Assembly (NCBI GenBank): GCA_964564735.1
Contig: CAZMCH010000013.1
Location: 3,751 to 67,750, forward strand
Direction of reading: 5' to 3'
DNA length: 64,000 nucleotides
Source: CAZMCH01 sp964564735
GTDB lineage: Bacteria; Poribacteria; DTPJ01
The stretch's first letter is position 1; every line of letters begins with the position of its first letter. Made by a program: the position numbers and the translations under genes. Of the stretch, positions 42,342-50,704 are shown one piece after another. The notes beneath the pieces were generated by a model, which searched no databases, was not told where the DNA came from, and was given only the letters and a program-made list of their open reading frames with translations.

Positions 42342-43172
42342 TTAGCTTTTGCTTGATGTTGTAATCTGACAGCATATATCTCTAATATATGAAAGGCTAT
42401 ATTTTGCATTATTTATTGCCTTTTTCATTTCTTTGGCTTCCATTGCAGATGGATTAGTCTCAAGGGTGATAAGCCCATCATAATTATCATCTATGAGCAA
42501 ATTTAAGAATTTTCTCAATGGCAATTTACCTTTTCCCGGCAATAGATGCTGTGTATTACCATCATAGTCACTAATGTGGATATTAGCGACAAGATTCCTA
42601 AAAGAATCGTAAACGCTTAATATGTCACGCCCAGTCGTTCCTATATGGGTTGTATCTAGTGTAACATAAATGCCATTTTCTTCCGCAAATTTCCCTATTT
42701 GATACGTATTATCTGCAAACGTGAATATTCGACTCAATATTGGAAGTTTCCTTAGATGCTTAGGATATGGAAGGTTTTCAATAGTTAGTATGATTTTTTG
42801 ATCTTTTATGCTTTTTTTATATTCACGAATGTAGTCAGGCAAAGCCCCTGCTAAGTCATGACATATTATAATACCTTTTGGAGGATGAAAATTTACTAAT
42901 GGAATTGACAAAGCCTTTGCAATAGAGATGGTTTTATCTATCTGTTCCCAGAATCCTCCCCAGCCATCACAAGTTACAAATGGAGAATGTATGCTTAGAA
43001 TTGGCATTTTATATTTATCTGACAATCCATTTAATTCATCAATAGGTATATTGCATTTATTTTTATCGATCAGGAGTTCTATTCCATCAAAACCAACTAT
43101 TTGCGCAATTTCAAATACATCCGATATTGGATTTTCATATAGACATCCTGTTGATAGGGCAATTTTTATCAT
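42342..43172 (-). CDS. Sugar phosphate isomerase/epimerase-like TIM barrel
   Basis: A protein of about 276 residues of the AP-endonuclease-2/xylose-isomerase-like TIM-barrel family. Metal-ligand positions are visible: F-D-G-I-E-L near the start, T-I-E-N-L with the first glutamate, D-T-T-H-I-G (aspartate and histidine), N-I-H-I-S-D-Y-D, and I-T-L-E-T-N near the end. I start at the ATG at 43172. The frame could open at a GTG at 43196, but those codons overlap the enolase terminator hairpin. No ribosome site precedes either start. It follows eno; the reaction is unknown. Confidence 0.8.
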   Translation of the reverse strand: MIKIALSTGCLYENPISDVFEIAQIVGFDGIELLIDKNKCNIPIDELNGLSDKYKMPILSIHSPFVTCDGWGGFWEQIDKTISIAKALSIPLVNFHPPKGIIICHDLAGALPDYIREYKKSIKDQKIILTIENLPYPKHLRKLPILSRIFTFADNTYQIGKFAEENGIYVTLDTTHIGTTGRDILSVYDSFRNLVANIHISDYDGNTQHLLPGKGKLPLRKFLNLLIDDNYDGLITLETNPSAMEAKEMKKAINNAKYSLSYIRDICCQITTSSKS

Positions 43173-43173
43173 A

Positions 43174-43200
43174 AAAATAAGGGTGTGTTTTGACACACCC
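43174..43200 (-). terminator. Intrinsic terminator of eno
   Basis: GGGTGTGT and ACACACCC form a perfect 8-bp stem with a 4-nt loop. Read on the minus strand it is followed by TTATTTTT, directly upstream of the ATG of the next gene. Confidence 0.75.
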
Positions 43201-43220
43201 CAAATTAATCGACCTCAATT

Positions 43221-44513
43221 CTAGCGAAGATTATAAAACACTTCCAACCCATTATAAAGTGCCACATCAGCTAGTTCCTCATCAATACGAAGAAGTTCGT
43301 TATATTTACAAATTCTATCTGTTCTTGACATGGAACCCGTCTTTATTTGACCTGCATTTGTTGCAACGACTATATGAGATATTGTTGTGTCTTCTGTTTC
43401 ACCTGAACGATGCGAAATTACTGCTGTATATCCAGCCTTCTTTGCCATTTCTATTGCATCAAGTGTTTCTGTCAGTGAACCTATTTGATTAACCTTAATG
43501 AGAATAGAATTGCAGACGCCTTCATTAATACCTTTTTGAAGAATCTTGGTATTTGTAACAAATAGATCATCGCCAATAAGCTGAACCCTTTTTCCGATAG
43601 CGTCTGTAAGCATTTTCCAACCTTCCCAGTCGCTTTCTGACATGCCGTCTTCAATAGAAATAATAGGATATTTATCAATTAGCTTTGCATAGAGTTTTAT
43701 CAATTCACTTGCAGATTTTTTAGGCTTTTTTTCGGCTTCTAGTATATAAACATTCTCTTCTTCTTTATAAAGCTCGCTTGCTGCAACATCAAGGGCAATA
43801 AAAACATCTTTTCCCGGTATATACTTTGCTTTTTCAATGCTTTGCATAATTAGTTCAAGAGCTTCTTCATTTGATTTCAGATTTGGGGCAAAACCACCCT
43901 CATCACCAACTGCGGTACTATATCCCTTATCTTTTAAAACAGATTTAAGGCTATGAAATACCTCTGCACCCATTCGTATTGCTTCAGGAAAATTATCTGC
44001 ACCAACAGGCATTATCAGAAATTCCTGCATATCGACATTATTATCTGCATGTGCGCCACCATTAAGAATATTCATCATAGGAACAGGCATTACTTTTGCG
44101 TTTGATCCGCCAATATACCTATAAAGAGGGATTTCTAAAGCGATAGCTGATGCTTTTGCAACAGCCATTGAAACCCCAAGTATTGCATTTGCACCAAGAT
44201 TGGCTTTATTTTCTGAACCATCCATCTCGATCATGGTTTTATCAATCTCAACTTGATTGCGTGCATCCATACCAGCAAGTCTGGGCATTATTACATCATT
44301 GACATTTTCTACTGCTTTAAGAACGCCTTTACCAAGATAACGGGATTTATCCCCATCACGCAGTTCAAGTGCCTCAAGAACACCTGTTGACGCTCCTGAT
44401 GGAACAGCCGCTCTACCAGTAACACCACAATCCAAAATAACATCCACTTCTACGGTTGGATTTCCTCTCGAATCTAAAATTTCTCTGGCATGAATAGCAA
44501 CAATTGTTGTCAT
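43221..44513 (-). CDS. eno: Enolase
   Basis: The glycolytic enzyme that interconverts 2-phosphoglycerate and phosphoenolpyruvate. The 430-residue protein is intact: R-G-N-P-T-V-E-V-D, G-A-N-A-I-L-G-V-S, G-D-E-G-G-F-A-P (catalytic glutamate), S-I-E-D-G-M-S-E-x-D-W (metal), I-L-I-K-V-N-Q-I-G (catalytic lysine) and S-H-R-S-G-E-T-E-D-T. Magnesium ligands are all present. GGAGATAATA precedes the ATG. Transcribed alone or with weak read-through into the isomerase-like gene. Confidence 0.98.
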   Translation of the reverse strand: MTTIVAIHAREILDSRGNPTVEVDVILDCGVTGRAAVPSGASTGVLEALELRDGDKSRYLGKGVLKAVENVNDVIMPRLAGMDARNQVEIDKTMIEMDGSENKANLGANAILGVSMAVAKASAIALEIPLYRYIGGSNAKVMPVPMMNILNGGAHADNNVDMQEFLIMPVGADNFPEAIRMGAEVFHSLKSVLKDKGYSTAVGDEGGFAPNLKSNEEALELIMQSIEKAKYIPGKDVFIALDVAASELYKEEENVYILEAEKKPKKSASELIKLYAKLIDKYPIISIEDGMSESDWEGWKMLTDAIGKRVQLIGDDLFVTNTKILQKGINEGVCNSILIKVNQIGSLTETLDAIEMAKKAGYTAVISHRSGETEDTTISHIVVATNAGQIKTGSMSRTDRICKYNELLRIDEELADVALYNGLEVFYNLR

Positions 44514-44592
44514 TATTATCTCCTTCTAATACATTGCTATTAATGTTTTAATTATTACAAATAGATCTTCTTTTATTTCAAAAATATCTACA

Positions 44593-44622
44593 ATTATCCT
44601 CTTAGTTTAGCATAATTGACAA
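44593..44622 (-). promoter_or_regulatory. Probable eno promoter
   Basis: On the minus strand TTGTCA (44622-44617), an 18-nt spacer and GATAAT (44598-44593), 80 bp upstream of the eno ATG. Confidence 0.4.
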
Positions 44623-44654
44623 ATAAATACAAGTGTGGAAAACGACCCAGATGG

Positions 44655-45737
44655 CTACCTTGCTTTATAATTATTAATAAAATCAGCAACCTTCTTTATC
44701 GTCTCAGGCTTGCAAAGCGGAGGCATAACCCCGCCTGATGTCAAAACGATCCCACGATGATGAGGCAATTCATCTAAATCGTGCTTTATCTGCCCAATTA
44801 TCTCCTCTTCCGATCTTGTCCAGAGATATGCGTTTGTTCCACCTATCAGACACTTTGTAGCAAAAGCATCTCGCCCATCTTTCAATGTCGTATTTCCAAC
44901 TGGAGGTGAGGTAAAAGCCTCAATCCCGTTTGATGGCAATTCTTCAATATTTGCAAGTAATTTTTTTAGATGACCGCATTGATGTAATATGTGAAATTTA
45001 CCATTTGATATAATGATATTGGCATAGTCTAAAAGATGATTATAACAATATTTGCGGAACATATCAGGAGAGATTAGAGTTGTTGATGTATTTTCAACAG
45101 AATATACTATTACTGCAGGGGATTTTTCAGACACTATCTCTGCACGTCTGCATAGTTTTTCGTGCATAGCATCAAATAAATCCTCTACTTCATTGCGATA
45201 ATCATTAAGCAAAAAGTGTCCATTCTCTATGCCTGCGAGATGCTGAATCCAGTCCATAAGTGGAGAAACACCGATTCCTGTTGCAGTTATCGCTTCTTCA
45301 CCGATCTTTTTAATTGTTGCATTGGCTTGCTCAACTTGAACTTCATCAGGCTCATCTATTGCATCTAAAACAAAAGCCTTCATTATCTTAATATCATCTT
45401 TGGTCTTTATAGGAAATTCAGTAGGATGCCATGAGTGAGAAATTGGGTCAAATTTATTAGTTGCGTTTAATGTCCCAATTGGAGTTTCATATATAATTTT
45501 CATTGTCCCGTTTGTATGCGTTGACTTAATAGAAGTCTCTTTCCTTATAGTTTTGATACATCCACTAATTCCAATATGCTGATCACTACCGACGTATTTA
45601 TGAAGATCATCAATGCTCATGCTTTTATATGGTTCTTCTTGATATGGAACATAAGCAGAATCAAGTTTAGGCCAAAATGGGATATTATCTACAGGTTCAC
45701 ATCTTAAGGCGGATAGCCATCTTTCTCTTGGTGTCAT
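44655..45737 (-). CDS. URO-D-fold methyltransferase-like protein with H-x-C motif
   Basis: A 360-residue member of the uroporphyrinogen decarboxylase superfamily. It keeps the opening T-P-R-E-R-W-L-S-A-L and the barrel. It carries H-Q-C-G-H in place of porphyrin-binding residues and a further cysteine in K-C-L-I-G-G-T about 41 residues later. H-x-C plus a distant cysteine is the zinc site of MtaA/CmuA-type methyltransferases that move methyl groups between cobalamin and a thiol. I infer a corrinoid-linked methyltransferase-like role, not haem synthesis. No corrinoid protein gene is adjacent. A MITE lies directly upstream. Confidence 0.75.
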   Translation of the reverse strand: MTPRERWLSALRCEPVDNIPFWPKLDSAYVPYQEEPYKSMSIDDLHKYVGSDQHIGISGCIKTIRKETSIKSTHTNGTMKIIYETPIGTLNATNKFDPISHSWHPTEFPIKTKDDIKIMKAFVLDAIDEPDEVQVEQANATIKKIGEEAITATGIGVSPLMDWIQHLAGIENGHFLLNDYRNEVEDLFDAMHEKLCRRAEIVSEKSPAVIVYSVENTSTTLISPDMFRKYCYNHLLDYANIIISNGKFHILHQCGHLKKLLANIEELPSNGIEAFTSPPVGNTTLKDGRDAFATKCLIGGTNAYLWTRSEEEIIGQIKHDLDELPHHRGIVLTSGGVMPPLCKPETIKKVADFINNYKAR

Positions 45738-45760
45738 TTTTTCCCTCTGTATTTATTTGA

Positions 45761-45900
45761 GGCATTGTCAAATTTAGAAAAACCACAGAGGCACGGAGTC
45801 ACGGAGAATAAAGGAAAAAGCAAAAAATTATTTTCCTCCCTCTTAAACTCCGTGTCTCTGTGTCTCCGTGTTTAGTTTTCATTTTATTTTGGACAATGCC
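45761..45900. mobile_element. MITE with 9-bp terminal repeats and 8-bp target duplication
   Basis: A 140-bp element. Termini GGCATTGTC (45761-45769) and GACAATGCC (45892-45900) are perfect inverted repeats. The flanks TTATTTGA (45753-45760) and TTATTTGA (45901-45908) are an identical 8-bp direct repeat, as expected of a target-site duplication. Inside is a second inverted repeat built from CACGGAG units (45782-45805 and 45847-45871). It has no coding capacity. Ends and 8-bp duplication resemble IS6-type elements (GGCACTGTTGCAAA); this assignment is inferred. The right duplication contains the stop codon of the LEA2 gene. Confidence 0.8.
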
Positions 45901-46788
45901 TTATTTGATTATATTTGTGCTTCCCGAAAGGCTAAATGGCAAATTGACTTTTCCCAATAGCGGAAGCGATGATGTTAGATCAAGGTTGCCTCCGAATTGA
46001 TAATTTAATGCTTTATCGCCATTGATTATCTGATATACTGACCTGCCTGCAGTGAGAAAGTCAACTGATACAGGTATCTCAATCATGCTTTCGCCTTTCT
46101 CGCTGATCTGCATACTTTTTTCTGTTAAGCCTGAGACAATATTTAGCCCATTGATTTTGAAATCGTATTGCATTTTACTGAGAATCATTGAGAATATGTT
46201 GGGATTATTGAGTTTAAGACTAAGTTTAAGATCAGCACCAGTTAGATTCAATTTATCAAGCCTTAATGCACCGAAACTTATTTTTGGAATTTTTATCATT
46301 GGCAATTCACCTGATTTGCTAACAGGTATTCTAATTGCACCCAAGACTGGAACATCAAAAGATAAGCCAAATTTCATCTGATAGTTAGAAAGCCCTTCTT
46401 CACGCAGATTTTGGAATGTTCGGTATATATCGGAATACTTTAATGTCAGTGGCAATTGTATATTTTCTTCGCCCAATGATGGTATCTCGATACCTTTGTT
46501 CTGATTTCCGTTTACAAAGGGATTTCCATTTAGTAAAAGATCATAGTCAAATTTGGCGAGTTTCACACCTATATTATTTGGATTATAAATTTTAAGATCA
46601 AAAAGCAGATCAACCGCTTCAAGCGAAAGTCCTGAGATTTTCGCATCTAAAAAATCAACCTTTGGTTCTTTAACCCTTTCCTTAACAAGCCCATTTATTA
46701 TTGAGCAAGAGTTTAATACCATTGTGGATGTTAATAAAATAGCAATAATACCAAATAACATTAATTTTTTCATAATTTTATTCCTCAT
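45901..46788 (-). CDS. Lipoprotein with two LEA2 (WHy) domains
   Basis: A 295-residue exported lipoprotein with lipobox V-L-N-S-C. Two tandem LEA type-2 beta-sandwich domains follow, about residues 45-165 and 175-290. Each has the family pattern L-x-F-D-L-K-I-Y-N-P-N (repeat 1) or L-S-L-K-L-N-N-P-N (repeat 2) and a closing I-P-L-P/I-P-V strand. LEA2 domains are found in desiccation-protective and envelope lipid-transport proteins. Its ATG overlaps the TGA of the upstream glycosidase gene (ATGA), so the two are co-translated. The stop codon lies inside the MITE target duplication. Confidence 0.85.
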   Translation of the reverse strand: MRNKIMKKLMLFGIIAILLTSTMVLNSCSIINGLVKERVKEPKVDFLDAKISGLSLEAVDLLFDLKIYNPNNIGVKLAKFDYDLLLNGNPFVNGNQNKGIEIPSLGEENIQLPLTLKYSDIYRTFQNLREEGLSNYQMKFGLSFDVPVLGAIRIPVSKSGELPMIKIPKISFGALRLDKLNLTGADLKLSLKLNNPNIFSMILSKMQYDFKINGLNIVSGLTEKSMQISEKGESMIEIPVSVDFLTAGRSVYQIINGDKALNYQFGGNLDLTSSLPLLGKVNLPFSLSGSTNIIK

Positions 46789-49604
46789 TTCTGTTTTACC
46801 TTAATGGCAAAATCATTCATTACTTCGGGTAAATCAAGCAATAATATTTTATCAGAAACATTAATTTCCCTTTGTTCCATAATTGATCCTTTTATTGTAT
46901 CCCAAAAATCAACCCTATAAGTGCCATTGGCAAAACCTGATAAAAATAATCTCGTTGGCGGAATAGAATTTATCTGAACATTATCTCTTACATTGAACCA
47001 AGTATGAGCCTTATTTTGAACCCAAAGCATTGCCCTATTGTCTGTTTGCATACCCAAAACACGAATATCGGGTTTGTCACTTGTCATATAGTTTGTCAAC
47101 CGAATATTTTCTATCATTATCCAGTCATTGCCTTCATTTTGAATCTGAATCTCATGCTTTCCTGTCGGAACGTCTATTTCAATATCTTTATTATATACAG
47201 TTTCCCATCTTTTCCATTCATTGACATACTCACTGGAAACACCAAGATTTTCACCTGTTGGCAATTCAACAGATATAGCTTCTTTATCGTCAATCATGAT
47301 TTTGAGCAAGCCATTATCACCAACTTTTCCGACACGAATAATAAATTTACCATCAACAATATATTCTGTCTGAAATTTAAGAGTAGCTTTCAAGGTTTCA
47401 TGTGCCTTGCCATGAAGAATATTTGGCATCTGGTCAATATCGCTTATATTTCCTTCTTTGTCAATAGCAAAAGTCGTTTTATTAGGTTTTTGCCAGTTAC
47501 TTCCCCTGCCAACAAACTGCAAATCCCTATAAGTTGCTTCCTTTGGGGGCTGAATATAAGAGAATGAAGCGACATTCAGCGGTTTCCAAGCGTATTTTGC
47601 TAAATCTTTTTCATCAGTGAGAAAATTGGCTATTCCACGATAAACTTCATAAAGATTTAAAGGATCAATATATGATTCATGCCACCAGCTTGCGGGAATA
47701 GATGCAGAACCAGACATAAGACCAGCCCAGTTGCCATTATGTAAATGTATTCCTTTTGGATCACTTTCAGCAGTTCCACTTCCCGCATTAATGCCGTATT
47801 CAGCAAATAAATGCAATTTATCGGAATATTCAGTCCTTTTATGATTAGATATTCTGGCGACTTCACCAGCCATATCTAACGGTCTGTTAGCGTAAAAATG
47901 CGACTGCACGAAGTCCATCTCTGGAAGTTTCCATAGCTCTGACCAACCATCTGTTGTCCATAGGCTAGTGCTTATCGGATGATTATACGGATCAAGATTG
48001 CGTAACTCCTTTGCCATTTCAGAAGTCCATTTTGTAACAACAGCTTTATTTTGTTCTGCACCTTCCCAGCCTTCTATCTCATTCATAAACTCCCATGCAA
48101 TTATATTTGTATATGCTGACCATCTAGCAACAATATAGCGCAATCGCCTTTTATATAGTTGTCTTGCATCCGCATCTTTGAAAAAATCCAATGGTTTGCG
48201 AATAGGTCCACCGACCTTTATATTATAAGGATTATTATCCCAGTTTTCCCTAAAATCCTGATGTGTATCAAAACAGAGCATTATATATATCCCATGCTTA
48301 GATGCTGATTCAATAGCTTTATCTAATTTCCATGCTTCATCAAGCCGATAATATCCAACAGGCTGTCCCCACTCCAAACCAAGAGCGTTGCTATACATCC
48401 AAAAGCGATTATAATTTTCACCAGCCTCCTTCATTTTTGAAAAATATTCATCAACATTAGAATAATATGTTGGCATATTATGACCCATTAGGAAAAGCGT
48501 TTCTCCATTATCAAGTATAAAATATAATGGTGAACCTTTCTCCGATGGTTGGCTTATCCTAACAAATCCCTTTGACTCCGATTCAACACAAATGAATTTC
48601 TTTAATTCTGACTTTATCTTGCCTTTTTGATCTTTTGCATTTATTATAAAGCTATAATCGCCTATTTCGGTTGGAGAGAAACGGATTTTCCATATTAATC
48701 CACCATCACGAGCCAATAACTCAAGATCGCCCTCTTGTTCTGACTTGAAGCCCTGATAGATAAATGCAGGGACAATATATTTTTTACCTGAGGGTGATGT
48801 AAATTCTGCATCCAATTTGATGTCATTTGGATTAAAAAAATCATAATAAGAAGCATTCAGGTCAATATCTAATTCTAATATGCCATATCTTGGAACTTGA
48901 TCTGCACTTAATTTAACGCCTTTTATAGCAAGTTTTTTGTTTTGTGGTTCTGCCTGCCATATTGTTGTTACATCAATTGCAGGCTTAAATTTTATCTGCA
49001 TTGTTATTTTTGTATTGGATTCAGGAGAAAGGCGAATATTCATTAAGGATTCACCTATTTTCCCACGATGCTCAAATAAACATGCCCTATCAAAATTCAC
49101 TTCCATAGCAATCGTTTCATTTAAATTTACACTAAATCCCTTTGCAGAAGTCTTGTAATTATCTGAGGCAACATAAGGGAGTCCATGTGTAAATTCAATT
49201 GTCTGACCAGACATATCATAAGTTGGAAACTCAAACAACATGAAAATTCCACGATTCAGACTTATTTCACCGTTTTTCTGGAAATCCAGTGATATTTCTG
49301 TAATACCATCATCATTAATTTTTGCTGTTTGTGTATAAGATATATAACCTGTTGTTATATTAGATTCAGGCATATTGCCTGTCCATTTATTTTCAGAGGC
49401 GACAACAGATGAAGGCGTTGCATATTGCCAATTGCCATGCCATAAAAACAAGCTAGCTTTTACTTTTGGCAATCCCTGACCTTCAATAAAAAATGAACCG
49501 TCTTCATTAAATTTAACTGTGCCATTATTTGCAGAAACAGATTGTATAAAAAATAATATTATTGCAAAAAAAACTGACGCATACTTAAAACAAGTCATTT
49601 TCAT
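46785..49604 (-). CDS. Secreted DUF5060 / GH5-like glycoside hydrolase
   Basis: A 939-residue exported protein with a signal peptide ending S-V-S-A-N. Residues about 20-230 are beta-rich. A DUF5060 module follows (about 235-330: Y-G-I-L-E-L-D-I, F-T-S-P-S-G-K, V-P-A-F). A clan-A TIM barrel (about 345-650) comes next. It has the acid/base glutamate in A-W-E-F-M-N-E-I-E-G-W and a likely nucleophile in L-F-A-E-Y-G. Substrate-binding aromatic residues and a carbohydrate-binding-like beta domain follow to the end. DUF5060 proteins of this type degrade plant or algal polysaccharides. It starts 2 bp after miaA and overlaps the LEA2 gene. Substrate not determinable. Confidence 0.8.
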   Translation of the reverse strand: MKMTCFKYASVFFAIILFFIQSVSANNGTVKFNEDGSFFIEGQGLPKVKASLFLWHGNWQYATPSSVVASENKWTGNMPESNITTGYISYTQTAKINDDGITEISLDFQKNGEISLNRGIFMLFEFPTYDMSGQTIEFTHGLPYVASDNYKTSAKGFSVNLNETIAMEVNFDRACLFEHRGKIGESLMNIRLSPESNTKITMQIKFKPAIDVTTIWQAEPQNKKLAIKGVKLSADQVPRYGILELDIDLNASYYDFFNPNDIKLDAEFTSPSGKKYIVPAFIYQGFKSEQEGDLELLARDGGLIWKIRFSPTEIGDYSFIINAKDQKGKIKSELKKFICVESESKGFVRISQPSEKGSPLYFILDNGETLFLMGHNMPTYYSNVDEYFSKMKEAGENYNRFWMYSNALGLEWGQPVGYYRLDEAWKLDKAIESASKHGIYIMLCFDTHQDFRENWDNNPYNIKVGGPIRKPLDFFKDADARQLYKRRLRYIVARWSAYTNIIAWEFMNEIEGWEGAEQNKAVVTKWTSEMAKELRNLDPYNHPISTSLWTTDGWSELWKLPEMDFVQSHFYANRPLDMAGEVARISNHKRTEYSDKLHLFAEYGINAGSGTAESDPKGIHLHNGNWAGLMSGSASIPASWWHESYIDPLNLYEVYRGIANFLTDEKDLAKYAWKPLNVASFSYIQPPKEATYRDLQFVGRGSNWQKPNKTTFAIDKEGNISDIDQMPNILHGKAHETLKATLKFQTEYIVDGKFIIRVGKVGDNGLLKIMIDDKEAISVELPTGENLGVSSEYVNEWKRWETVYNKDIEIDVPTGKHEIQIQNEGNDWIMIENIRLTNYMTSDKPDIRVLGMQTDNRAMLWVQNKAHTWFNVRDNVQINSIPPTRLFLSGFANGTYRVDFWDTIKGSIMEQREINVSDKILLLDLPEVMNDFAIKVKQK

Positions 49605-49606
49605 AT

Positions 49607-50521
49607 TTATAAAATTCCTCCCTCAAATTCATTGATAATTATATCTTCTGGCAATAGATTTTCCGATAGGTCAATCCATTTGATTCTTGTGTCTTTCCTG
49701 AACCATGTCAACTGTCTTTTTGCATACCTTCTTGTATTCTGTTTTACAAGCCTTATTGCCTCTTTTAGATTATATTTTCCGTCCAAATAATCAAAGAATT
49801 CCTTATATCCAAAACAATTCATAGCGGGTAAATTTCTGCTGTAAGAGGAAAGCAGGCGCACTTCGTCAAGCAAGCCATCAGTTATCATATTATCAACCCT
49901 TGCTTCTATTCGTTCATATAGCTCTCTTCTGGGGCGATTCAGTCCGAAGGCAATAAAATCGTATCTGGTTTTTGAACCATTCCACTGTGTTTGCAATTCA
50001 GATATTCTTATTCCTGAAAGTTCAAATACCTCCAATGCCCTTATAATTCTTGTAAGATCGTTATGATGGATATTTTTTGATGCCTGTGGGTCAATGATTT
50101 TTAGTTTTTCGTATAAATACTCAATGCCTTTTTCTTCTGCTTCTGCTTTGAGTTTATCTCTAAAATCTTTATCCGCTTCGGGACCTTCAAATAAGCCATC
50201 AATTACAGCCCTGAAATACATCCCTGAGCCACCAACCAACATTGGCACTTTCCCACGATTTTGTATGTCTTTTATAGCTTTATCAGCAAGTTTTTGATAA
50301 TCCGCCACTGAAAAATACTCATCTGGTTCAACACAATCAATTAAATGATGAGGAACTATGTTTATTTGCTCAAGAGTCGGCTTTGCTGTTCCAATGTCCA
50401 TCTTACGATATATCTGCCGAGAATCAACTGATACAATCTCCCCATTAATACAGAGCGCAATATTGATGGCAATTTCTGTCTTGCCAACTGCTGTTGGTCC
50501 TATGATACATAATAATTTCAA
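49607..50521 (-). CDS. miaA: tRNA dimethylallyltransferase
   Basis: It adds the isopentenyl group to A37 of tRNAs that read UNN codons. The 304-residue protein begins L-C-I-I-G-P-T-A-V-G-K-T (P-loop), followed by S-V-D-S-R-Q-I-Y-R-K-M-D-I-G-T-A-K-P, P-H-H-L-I-D, L-V-G-G-S-G-M-Y and R-R-Y-A-K-R-Q-L-T-W-F-R, all hallmarks. It starts with TTG and has a loosely spaced AAAGGTGATG site. It heads an operon with the glycosidase and LEA2 lipoprotein, an odd pairing with no known functional link. Confidence 0.97.
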   Translation of the reverse strand: MKLLCIIGPTAVGKTEIAINIALCINGEIVSVDSRQIYRKMDIGTAKPTLEQINIVPHHLIDCVEPDEYFSVADYQKLADKAIKDIQNRGKVPMLVGGSGMYFRAVIDGLFEGPEADKDFRDKLKAEAEEKGIEYLYEKLKIIDPQASKNIHHNDLTRIIRALEVFELSGIRISELQTQWNGSKTRYDFIAFGLNRPRRELYERIEARVDNMITDGLLDEVRLLSSYSRNLPAMNCFGYKEFFDYLDGKYNLKEAIRLVKQNTRRYAKRQLTWFRKDTRIKWIDLSENLLPEDIIINEFEGGIL

Positions 50522-50704
50522 ATTCTGACTTTCATCACCTTTATAATTAGACTTTTTATATTAGAAATAATAGAACATTTGTTAAAGAATTGATATAGGA
50601 TAAAAATTCAGGATTTATCAGTCCGCTTTTAAATCTAAATCCCAAATTTATTACTAGAAAAGGTAGGTTTTTTCTATTTTTTGAGTGATTATTGATAAAA
50701 AAAG

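Noticed and set aside
47004..47567. Plus-strand frame of 187 codons.
   Set aside because: It is antisense to the well-supported glycosidase coding sequence, with no ribosome site or recognisable domain.
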